A stretch of 64,000 nucleotides of DNA from Paramacrobiotus metropolitanus (taxonomy: Eukaryota; Tardigrada; Eutardigrada; Parachela; Macrobiotidae), in assembly GCF_019649055.1 (NCBI RefSeq), contig NW_026570367.1, forward strand, positions 186,001 through 250,000, given 5' to 3'. Of this stretch, positions 13,101-25,100 are shown piece after piece (within the stretch, counting starts at the first letter, position 1; each line of letters starts with the position of its first letter). Below the pieces are notes generated by a model that was given only the letters and a program-made list of their open reading frames with translations, was not told where the DNA came from and did no database searches. Both the position numbers and the translations under genes were made by a program.

Positions 13101-16100
13101 AGTAGCAATTAATCGAGCTGTACTAGAGCAAACTACATATCTGCATAGTTCCGTAGCCGCATTTACCAAACGATGGTATAGATACACGAGTACCTTCGCA
13201 GATATCCAAAACAGAAATCAATGCGTGCTTAAAAGGTACACTTGAAATTAGAGATAAACAGCAAATTTTTATGATTTTTATTATGCTGTTAACATTTAGT
13301 AAATTTTTTTGCAGTAACAATATTAAGCAGTAAAAGACCTGTGTCGTTTGGGTCGGTGAAACGACAAACGCGAAATTCGCTTGATTTTACAACTTCGGGA
13401 ATAACTGTGTCACTAGGGACACTTCTTCACTGCACAATATTGTCTCGCATTACGTAACACAATTCTCTATACGATGTTTTTCTTTTTAAAAACGGCCTGT
13501 ATGTGCTTCAAGTATGGAAGCTGACATAAGGTAAATATTTTCCAGGATCTGGGCAGTCCGCCTCGAAGCAACACAACATTGTGCAATATAAACGTCATCG
13601 ATATGAACGACAATGAGCCAAAGTTTTCCACTTCGCTGTACCAAACCAATATTGCTGAGGATGCTCATGTGGGATATCCGGTGGTCCAGTTACGCGCGTA
13701 CGACAGCGACGAGGGACCAAAGGGGAAGATTGTTTATACTATCAAAAATCAATCAACCAGCTTGGAGATGATGCCGTTTGTAATTGATCCGGATTCTGGC
13801 TGGTAAAAAAACACACTCTGTACAACAGATTGTTCGCGCATCTTCGCCTGTTTACTCAGATATTGCCACTTGAGTGGCGTTTCTCGTCAGGCCTGCTACC
13901 AGGGCAGTGGCTACGGGAATTTGACCTAACTACCGGATACAGTGATACAATTTCCGGTGTATATATCTACGTCCTAGGCAGACGTTTTTGTATTGTCACG
14001 GCTGACACAACTTTTTTGTATAAGCTACAGCGCCTTTGCTGACCTACATAGCCCAACACCAGCAGCATCGTTTGGGTTTGCACGTGCGGCATTTAAAATA
14101 CTCTACCCACCGCCCATTTTTCCATGGCGTTTTGCGGTAAACTTTCTAATTTAAAATTTAAAGTAAGAAAAAGAAGTGGAAAGTTTTATTTGGTTTCAAA
14201 ACTTTATTTAAAAGGTTTAAGATTTATGAGAGTTTAATTGTTAACATACTCTTATGCGTAAGCTCGCGTGCAGGAGAAAAAGCTAATCATTTGAAGTTTT
14301 TTTCGCTTTGCTGTAATTATTACTACGAGTACCAAAAACCACAGTAGGCAAACCGAAACAGATCGAACAATTGCGAGACAAAAATAAAGCGGAAAGTTTT
14401 TCTATCTTTTCGCCTATCAAATTACTTTATTATGATGTCACATGTGAACTCAAAAATATGGGTTGCTTCTTTGTATATATAATAATATTGTGCATAGCTT
14501 ATTTATTTGTGGTTTATTTGTACTTATGGTTTAAGTGAAATTTGCCGTAACCATATTTGTTTTGATTTAGTTGAAGCACAATATCAGTCTCTCCAGACAC
14601 AGATTTAACACATTAGGCTGACAGTCCACACTGATTCTGAGTGGACACGGGTACAACATGTGTATTTATTGTGATGGCCTTTATATTGAAAGTAAATATG
14701 ACGCTAAATTGGTAGTCTAACAATGCCGGACACCATCGATCGCCAAGGGCACATAGAGCGCCCGTAATTAGATGTTTCAGTAGGAAGCGGCGAAACTAAT
14801 TATTAGGATACGCGTAGGCGCCTCGGCATGCAGCGCTGTCATCCGGCCTGATAAGACGAATCAGCCCGGGAAATCTTGTTCGTAGCGGCGTAGCGTATAT
14901 GGAATTATGAATTAGTGCGTATATAATTATTCTCATTCCACAGGATTAGCACTTCGACGCGATTAGATCGCGAGCGCAAGGACAAATACGAGTTCAACGT
15001 GGAAGCCCGTGATTTGGGCCAGCCAGCGCGCTCCTCCACGGCCTCCGTGGTCATCAGCGTCCTGGACGTTAATGACAACGGGCCCATCTTCGAGCAGCGT
15101 GAGTACAATGTGTCCATTTCCGAAGGAGCGCTGCCGGGCACACAGATCGTCACTGTGCGCGCCACCGATCGGGATTTAAATGCCCGGCTGACATACCAAA
15201 TCAGAGGCAACACCGATGACAATCGCTTCAGTATCATTAATCAAAACGGCCTCGGTTTGATACTATTAGCCAAACCGATCAACTACCGACGCGGCGCGCG
15301 TCTGGTGGAACTGCTCATCCAAGTGGCAGATGAGTCGGGAAAAAATGATCGGGCCAAAGTGACTGTCCACATTCTGGCCGCTAATCTCCATCGACCCACT
15401 TTCTTAAATGCTCCATTTAGAATTCAAATCCCCGAAAATATACCCACGGGGACAACGGTTATCGAGCTGAAGGCGAGCGATGATGATGTGGGTGATAATG
15501 GGCGGATAACGTACACGCTGGGACAGGACGCCGATATGGCCGATAACTTCCACCTTCATCCGGTGAGCGGTGTGCTGAGCGTGAAAAAAGCACTGGATCG
15601 TGAGCGGCACAGCACGTACACCGTGCCGGTAATCGCCACTGACCACGGAGCACCGCCGCTGTACGACACCACGGATGTTCTGGTTGAACTAATTGATGCC
15701 AACGATAACGCCCCAGTTTTTCTCCAGCCGGCCTATTTTGTGGCTGTCAAGGAGGATGTGAGTCCCCACACCAGCATCACGCAACTCTCGGCTCATGATC
15801 CTGATTTCGGGTTGAATGGCCTTGTCACATACACATTTGAAGGTGGATACAGTGCCAACGGGACTTTTTCCATCGATCCCGCGCTGGGCATCGTGCGCAC
15901 CACGAGATGGCTGGATAGGGAAACGCACAACACTTACGAGTTAATCGCGTTGGCTGTTGACCGCGGACAACCCAGAGCACTATCGTCTACTGTCCAGCTC
16001 ACTGTCAAAGTGCTAGGTATAACGCAATTATTCAGTTACTGTTGCAAAACTAACAGATGGAAGACCAGAAAACTGAGCAAAGGTCACCAACTAATGTCAA

Positions 16101-19100
16101 AAAAGCGCTGCGCATGGTAACCCAATACGCATTTATTGGCTGTAGACTTCCTTGTACTTTCGACATAATTACAACACATAAAAAGGAATATACGAATATT
16201 TTAACTGGTGTTAAAATCATACAAAATATTACATGCATATGATCACACTGTAAAAATTATTTACTGCGTTCTAAAAAATGGTTTGATGACGAATGTACAC
16301 ACACCAGTTATATACGGCTGTGCCTACGGCAAGTACACCGGTAAGCGGTTTTTGGACTTGGTTTATATTAATTTGGAATATTCAATAATTTTCTTTTGTT
16401 TGCTTTCAAATACAGTAATTTAGACGTTTTGTAGTTTGCAGAATGAGTAACTGCAGACGGATTTGGAAATCTGTGCATCAACACTATTCTGAAACCTGAT
16501 CTCATATTGTTTGTTTTATTTAGATGTGAACGATAATGCACCGGCATTTGCGGCGGAAATACTGAATTTCTATGCGCCTGAGAATTTAACGGTGGGATCA
16601 ACAATCGCGGAGATTTTGGCATCAGATCCGGATGAAGGGCAAAATTCCGTAATTGAATACGCTATCGTCTCTGGACCAGATGCCGAGAGTTTCGCTTTGG
16701 TCACGCGCCCCAACCAGCCACCCCTGCTGTCCAATCTGATTGAACTGGACGCCGAGGGGAAGAAGCAATATAAGCTGGTTATTCGGGCTTCCTCGCCGCC
16801 GCTGCAAACCGACGTGACAGTGAATATTTTCGTCACAGATATCAATGGTAAATGTTATTCCCTTATCTCTGGGCATATGACGGCCACTACTGTTCCGTCC
16901 GTCACGGTGAAAGAGTCCATACAAAAATTTGACAAATTCCGATCTGCCTTTTGGAAAAAAATTGACAACGATGAATACACTCATAGCCAATTTTTTTCTA
17001 ACCATAAGACTCAACGTGGAGTGTCTAAAATATCTGACAGTCCTGACAATCAAAAATTCTTATTCCCTTTGCTCACGGTAATACGAAATTACAGTCTCTG
17101 TTAAAAAATAATTAGCAAAAATATTACAAGTGAATTTCTCAATACATAATTGAATTTAAGAGCTATCGCTACTGTACAACATTTTGGAAATTTTTGGCTA
17201 AAGCGGCTCACATGAGTATGTAGTGACAATTAAGTGATTTGAACGACGTGATATTCATACAATTTCCCTATACTTCTATTGTTGCAAACGACAATTTATG
17301 ATGATAAAAAATTGCTCCTGTGTTTATACATACTTTGTTCGTGATAGAGATACTGCATTCGCTTACTAATATGTGTCAAAAAAACCTATTAGTTTGAAAA
17401 CTGATGCGAGAGGATTTTGAATAACTTTTATTGAACTCATTTAAAGACCGGCATTCCGTAATTAACACTTCTATAGGAGAGTGAAAGTTTGAGTAAATAT
17501 TTACCCTCTAATATTTACACCGTAATAATATTTGTACCCTATAATATGTATTTGCAGCCAGTTATATTAAAAATTTGTACCGTATAATATTTACAACCTG
17601 ATTGATTTGATATTTCAGATAATGCACCGGTCTTAAAAGATTTCCATATAATTCTGAACAACTATCCACGACATTTCCCACATGGCATAATTGGTCGTGT
17701 ACCATGTTTTGATCGGGATGCCACAGCCAAGCTAGAGTATAAGATTATGACCGGAAATAAGCAGAGCTTGTTGTCGATCAATCCGACCAATGGTGACATC
17801 CAACTAAGTGCCAGTCTCAATTCGGACATTGCATATTCTGCCAAGTTCACAATTCAAGTATCAGGTAAACACTTTATTCGCTCAGCATACGCACACCGAG
17901 ATACGATAGAAGGTCAAACCGTAAAAACCCATAATTTCCTGATTAATTCGGCTATTTATCACTGGTGTCATCAGCTCATTATAATCGCGTCCCATTGGGA
18001 AATTGAAAAAGAATCCATCGTGGGTGCTAATCTAAAGATGAATCATCCACATACAATCCACTTAAATGTCACTGGTCAAGCTGTATAGTAGTATGATGTA
18101 TTTGCGAATTGCCATGTATATACAGGAAAATCACGACCAGCGAATAAGTCCATCATCGTAATTTATAGCCGCAACATGCAGTTTTATAGTCCATATTTTG
18201 TGATTATCTGCCAAATGCGTTTGACATCCAAGCATCGAATTTTTAACTGTACTTTAAAATTTTATGTTTTCAAAAATAAAACCCAGTGCTTCCGGCTTCG
18301 TGGTATGAACAGCCTGCATTCAGTATTAACTGCTTTATAGTAGTGCAATTTTGTAACAAAAGTTAGTTAACCCTTTCTGCCGTCAGCAAATTTTAATTAA
18401 TAAATGGTTGGCTTTATTATATAGTATCTGTAGTAAGGCGAAGTACCATACTGGGAAAATAAGCCGTTTGAAAACAAAGTTAGCGCTGAATTACTAATCG
18501 CGAATCTTGGGGAGCAATCGATTAGCTTTTCAGATTTATTTAAAAGTCGCCTCTTAAAGAGTTCAGTCCAGTAAGCTGATTCACTGGTGCTGCGCAGTAT
18601 AAAGCTGTGGTTTAAGTGTTGTGACGGATTATTTCTGGCTTTAAATTCTGGATAACATTAAAGGGAAAACGAGTCGATAATTGGCAGTGTGTGTCCAGTG
18701 GATAGAATGCCGCTGAGCGTGCCAGCCCAAGATATATGGTCTGCCGCGAAAATTGAGAGTGACCGAGTGTTTGATTGACAAACTGACCCCTGTTGGCCGG
18801 CAGTGTGCAGTATAACCCTTTTCTATGGTATAACTGCCGCTCAGTCAAACACGATCCAGACAGTTTATTCACATCCTGCAACCGACTAAAGCTCGAATTA
18901 ATTCTCCCGTTTTGTCAATATCATGTATCCGGCTTGTCCTGTTTTGATACTGATTATATACCAGCTTGCTTAACGATTCTTACCTTCAGGACCTGTTTTG
19001 ATTGTAGCTTTCGATCCTTGTTTCCCTATCCGCTTGCGCGGCATGCCATTACTTGCGATAATTATAAAACCCTACTTTCAGGCACCAGTAAAATAGTGCT

Positions 19101-22100
19101 GTACAGTATAAGGAAAGCGTGCAAATATGGCAGCCTAGTATCTTTAAGGATAAACAGACAAAACTTTATAAATAATTAATTTGCTCATTTTAAAAAAATA
19201 GATTATTCCAGGCTGAATACACAGTCTGTTTGTAGAATGCCTTTCTTCGCTATTTTTTAAAATTTGATTTGATTTGACGAAGTTCGCTCTTCTATATGCA
19301 ACGGTATAAGAATTTTGCAGTTGTCATTCCTTCGGGTTAAGCGGTTTGTTTTTCTAATACTGGCATTCAAAAGGGTCACCAAAGGCATGCTTTGAATCTA
19401 ATGTGACTATTATTGGTTTTTGATCTGATTAGCTCTCAATGAAGTGCTTATCTGGTGTTTAGAGGAATGGCTATTCGTACACTGATGATCCATTATCGAT
19501 CCCGCAGCATCTTTGCTTGGTTTTCACCGAGCCAATCTTACAGTCGGTGACCATTTATTATGGAACACTTTAGTGTGGTCATTTCGTGGTGCTACTACAC
19601 GTAAACAACTATAACAACCCTCCAAATCCACTGTATCTGTGTTTTAATACATGTTCACATTCGTTCATCGCCTACCCTTCTAACTGAATTTTTATTATCA
19701 ATCATTATTATTTTTATTATCAATACGTCTTCGTGCAACACTTTAAAGTACTGTAGTTTGCCTACTCGCAGCTATGGGAAACAATACAGCTACTGTGCCG
19801 AGACTGCTGCTGACTATGAACTTTTGTGATAATATTGTTTGTTTAGCCACCAATATGCAGCGTTTCGTCGAGGCATTACTAATTTATCGGTGAATAGCAT
19901 TTATAAAGCAGCGTATAAATCATAACTGGGTTATAAGCTCATACAAGAATTAAGTAGGCATTTTTCGTTATCGTGCGCCTTCCTGAGAGATCACTGCCGC
20001 GAACTCTGCAGCATACCAAGAACATCAGCGATAAGGACCTTTGCTCCTTATAAGCCGCTTCCATCTGATGTTCCCTTTCGGAATCAGTCCAGTAACACGT
20101 ACTTGTTGTTCGCTTTTATTACCCTTCTCAAACAAAGAGCTAGACACTTGACATGTCTTCGAGCACTGGTTCACAATCAGGACTTTCTGATTTACAAATG
20201 CGCAATGTAGCCTACAACAAGACTATAGTGTCCTCAGATACTAGTAACATGTTGTTAATTACCACTTCACCGGACGAGCATGCAACTTTTAAGGTGTGAT
20301 AAATAGCAAACCCAATAATTCTGAATTTTATTTCCAGAGATAACTAACAATAAATTGGTAAAGTACAATGCTTCTGGTGTGGCTATATAAACTAGATATG
20401 GATTTTAGCTTTAGGCTAACGGTTTATGTTATGCGACCGTAATGGACATAATGCCGGACTGCAACGTATCCGGTAGTATCCATGGACGGAAACGGATATT
20501 GTCAACATGCGCTATCAGCACCATCATGCAAAGCAAAAATGTCCGTCCTCGTTAACATAAATTGGGTGAAATCCTAGACAAACTGATTGATTCAGCATTC
20601 TATCAGAAAAGGCACTAGCAAATTGACACTCCATATGTTTTATTTTGTACAACAACTTATTCCATCAATCTGAAAGTGCAACCATAAATCTTTTAGAGCA
20701 ATAGCAACATATTTAACTGACCAAAGTAAAGCGCCGAGGCATAAAGTATTTGAAATGTATTCGGTCACATTAAACTTCTAGTATCGTTCTTTTAATTAAG
20801 TGCAATATCAGTTTTAAAGCGGAAAAGACAAACGCAGCTCTTTTTGTGACGGGTGTTTTTGTTATTCTCTCACGTGTGATAGTGACTCTGCATCACGACA
20901 CTATAAGAGTCTGACAACCCGAATCTGATGCCGCCAGTATCGGCAATCCATAGCACATAAGAAATTCTTGCTGGACACACAGATCTCATTACTTCCGACT
21001 GGCAGCATGATGGTAACGCTGTAGATCTGTCCACTGCCCATAGAGCTGTGTGCATAACGGCCAGATGTAATGAATGCTAATACATTTAGCTGGACAGATG
21101 TCGAACTGGGATTGTCTGATGTGAATAAAATATATTTCCGGCGTCCTAAGAATAATCAGATCACATACATACAAACGCGGAAATCGCTGAGCTAATGCTG
21201 TAAAGTATTCCCAGGCTGTATCAAAAAGGTCAAGCAATGAAGCGAATAACATAGGGGAAATGTTGATGTACTTCATGCTGCGCTGGCCGATGTAATTTAT
21301 CGCTCCACTGGAAATAATGTCAAATTAACTTACTATATATCCCCCACCAATGATCCCTGTAATACAATGTTGCCCGTTACCTCCACGCACATCTAAGTAT
21401 ACATATACCCACCAACTCTGTAGTTTGTACTGTAACCTCCGTCCTTTTTGACAACTTGTTCTGTTTCAGAAGCAATATAATACAGTAGTTGAATAAAAAA
21501 AATTTTATTGTTAAATCTAAATATAGTGCGTTTGGCACTAAGAAAAATTTTATTTTTAATAACCGTTACGCTTACATTGTTGTTTAGGGTTTGGTTTAAA
21601 AGCAGTTGTTGCTGCATGCGTCAGTAAAAATAAATTTACAACTTTTGCAATGTTGCCACTGTATACAAAAAAGCACAATTTTTTTAAAAATGCAGGATTA
21701 CTGGTAAAAATCTACGCAATCATCAGCTTTATTGTCGCATAAAGTTGACCTTTTCAGTTGCATTCACTCGCATCTGGTGTATACTTGATCGCTTTTTTAT
21801 TATTGCTCCCTGTTTTGCTATAAGAGTAAAGTAGGTTAAGTACTACTGCAAGGAATATACCGGATTACCGTATACAGTATGCAAAGGACAGCAGAGAAGG
21901 GGCATAAAAGTTTTTATTATTTAGGGTCGCAGTGCGAGATCGATTTGAGAAAAACTGAATGTTCGGAGGGTCTCTGTCGAAATCCATCGGTGTGTGCAAC
22001 AAGTTCTTTAAGCGCCGCTGTCCAATGCGTTGGTTGTCCTGACAAATCCCACCATACCGATTTATGCGAACTGACCACGCGGTCGTTCGCATCCGCTCAA

Positions 22101-25100
22101 AAATCATACATAGTATTCCCTGGAGTAAAATCCCGAAATCGGTTTTCAGTTTCTCTCAGGTAATTCTCATTTTCTGTAAATATGCACATGTATTGCACTG
22201 CTAGACTAATGCGCAAAACTGGTGTCTGGTGATATTAAATTGACTATGAAATGTTAGAAATTAAACCAGTTTTCTGTGCAGATTTGCAACGACAAGCCAA
22301 ATGGGTCTACTGATGTATAACGGTCGCTATACCGACAATACCGACTACTTTGCATTGGAAATTCATAATGGCACTATTCGGTTTTCGTTTTCCCTGGGAA
22401 ACGAACGACAAACCTCCAGTGTTGCGGTTTTTGTTGCTGATGGAGAATGGCATGACGTGGAAATAAACTTTTTTAATAAGGTGCGAACAAACAATCTGAA
22501 CTTTTAATCCGATTTTATTAAGGTTCATAAGTGATGACTAGACTATAGTTTTAAGTACTGTATATCAGAGTTTCGTTTGTGTAGTCAGCCAAGGTCAAAG
22601 CCGACGGATGTGACGAAATGCTCGCATTTAAATACGGGAATGTACTGGATTATCATTGTGCCAGCACCACGACCCAAATTCTCGACCCACATTGCAATAA
22701 TCCCGGGGCCTTATGTAACCGCTTCATGGACTTGACCGGACCGCTGTATGTGGGTGGTTTGTCTGACGAGGTCATCGATACTCGGGTACCTTGGCGCCAC
22801 TTCGATGGATGCATACATGATCTACGTATCGACGAAAAACGAATGGATTTTAATGATTTCCTATTAGAACATGCCACTAGCATAGGTTTGTTTGCTTTAA
22901 TAAAAGAACAATCAATTTAATGCACCATGGATCCCGATAATACAAAGATCCATTAGACATTTACATATCAAGACTGCTTGCTAACTGGCACAGTTACTGT
23001 CATTTAGATAGGTAGATGATAGATCCAGCACTTGTTAAAAAGCGAATAATTATTATTGTGATTAACATAGAAATGAAAAAGATTCCCTCTACTCTGGCAT
23101 TAGTAAGGCTGATTTCTGCTGCAGGATGCCGACCGAAATCCAGCGGATGTGACGGTTCTCCATGCCGGAATGGTGGAACGTGCAGGAATACATGGAACGG
23201 ATACAAATGCCAGTGTGCGCCTGGGTTCAGCGGCAATGACTGTAGTAAAATCGGTAATTTGGCGACATTCTGCGACATATTGTAGCTTTTCTTCGCACAA
23301 TCGTTGCGCGCTCTAATGCTTATTTTTCCTGAAGATACGAACGATTCTTACCATTTCGACGGGAAAGGCTATTTGATATTCCATCCTCCCCTCAACAATG
23401 ACACACAACTGGGTATCCACCTGCAATTCCGCACCGACAAAGACAGCGGAACCCTGCTCATCGTAAAGATCAGCGAAGCAGTATTGTATTCCCTGGAAAT
23501 ACTGCGCAAGGGTCTGGTTCTGCGGGGCAGTGTGACGGAGCGTCACGAAAGTGCCCTGCTCATTGCCGATGGTCAATGGCACAGTCTGCGTTTATTTATG
23601 GAACATCATAATCTTTTTGTGGAGATTGACGGAAAAAACGAATTCCAGTCGAAACTACCAGCTTCTCACAATCTCGCCACGACTATCCTATTGGGAGGTC
23701 ACAAAGATCTGAAAAACAACGGGTTTTCCGGTTGCATACAGAATATTAATTTTTCCGGAAAACGGATTCTTCCCACCCATCGATCAAGTGTGCGTAATGG
23801 TTGCGGTTTCGAAGAGCGCTGTGACAGCGTTGTCTGTCCCCATGAAAATTCCGAATGTGAGGAAACTATAAATGGTCCCAAAATGTGAGTGTAATGCGGG
23901 GTATATTGGTAAAGAATGCCGCGATATTTGTTCGTTGGATCCGTGCGTCAATGGGATCTGCATCCATTCCGACGAAGATGTGCATGGATACCGGTGCCGG
24001 TGTTTTGCCAATTATACAGGTCGCTACTGTGAAGAAAAAGTGGCAGAAAGTTGTCCGGCCGCCTGGTGGGGTTTCCAGTTTGTGGTCCTTGTAATTGCGA
24101 CACGTCCAAGGGGTTGGATCCGCGATGCGACAAACAGACCGGAGCTTGTGTGTGCAAAGAAAATTATTATAAGCCACTTGGCTCAGACAGGTAAACTTCT
24201 GAGCGCAGAATTGCGCAACGCAGCTAAACTTGTTTATAAAAAGTACGAGTATATCTTGAATTACCGCATATCATATACATCGATGTACTTACAGAAAGAA
24301 CAGAAAGAACAAGTGGTAATCAAATTGTAAGCCTGAGTACTTGCAAAAAACTCTCGACATATCTGACTCAAAATCTAAATATAAAATATATAAAAGAGAT
24401 AAATACAGATGTAGAATAGAATATCAACTTATGTAAATTGTATGTAAAATAACTTTGCCAGAATTATGTATTTTTAAGGCGGAGTATAAATTGTTGTTAA
24501 GTACGTTTTTGCTGTGATGTGACTGTATAGTCTGTAGGTGACCTTTGATGGTACGTACTGTTTTTTCGTATTGTTACGCGACTTGAGTTACACCTTAAAA
24601 TTAATAAGTTATTTCCCCTTTTTAAAAATGTATCGAATCAATTTACGATAAATTAATGTTTTTTTGCAGCTGCAAAGAATGTAATTGTTATTCTCGTGGC
24701 TCATTGACCAACGACTGCGACAGTTCCGGGCAATGCCACTGCCAGAACGGCGTAATTGGGCTGAAATGCGATACCTGTTCCAGTCCGTATGCGGAAGTGA
24801 CATCCGACGGTTGTGTAGCGGTGTACGGAGCGTGTCCTCAATCTTTCGCCGAGGGTATCTGGTGGGACCGTACACCCTACGGATCTCTTGCCCTGGATCA
24901 GTGCCCTCGAAATGCACTGGGCACGGCTACCCGGATATGCGACGCCTCCAGTAAGGCATGGCTAGACCCCATTCTGATGAACTGCACCGGTTTGGCCTTT
25001 GACATACCGGCCCAGCTTCTGGACGAAGTTCGTAGCAACATGATGAACCTTAACACGTTTATGGTAGTGCGAATTGTGGGCGAATTGCGCACGGCACTGA

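Noticed and set aside
17865-18088. Open frame continuing past the exon 7 donor of CELSR
   Set aside because: The extension has no cadherin or EGF character and the donor GTAAAC in phase 1 fits exon 8. Openness for 74 codons can occur by chance.
18612-18881. 89-codon minus-strand open frame in CELSR intron 7
   Set aside because: Considered as another block of the decayed minus-strand gene, but its composition is not convincing and it lies 1 kb from the nearest good block.
20153-20299. Short plus-strand open frame starting MSSSTGSQSG in CELSR intron 7
   Set aside because: Only 48 codons, Ser/Thr-rich, with no partner exon found. Could be a first exon, but nothing supports it.
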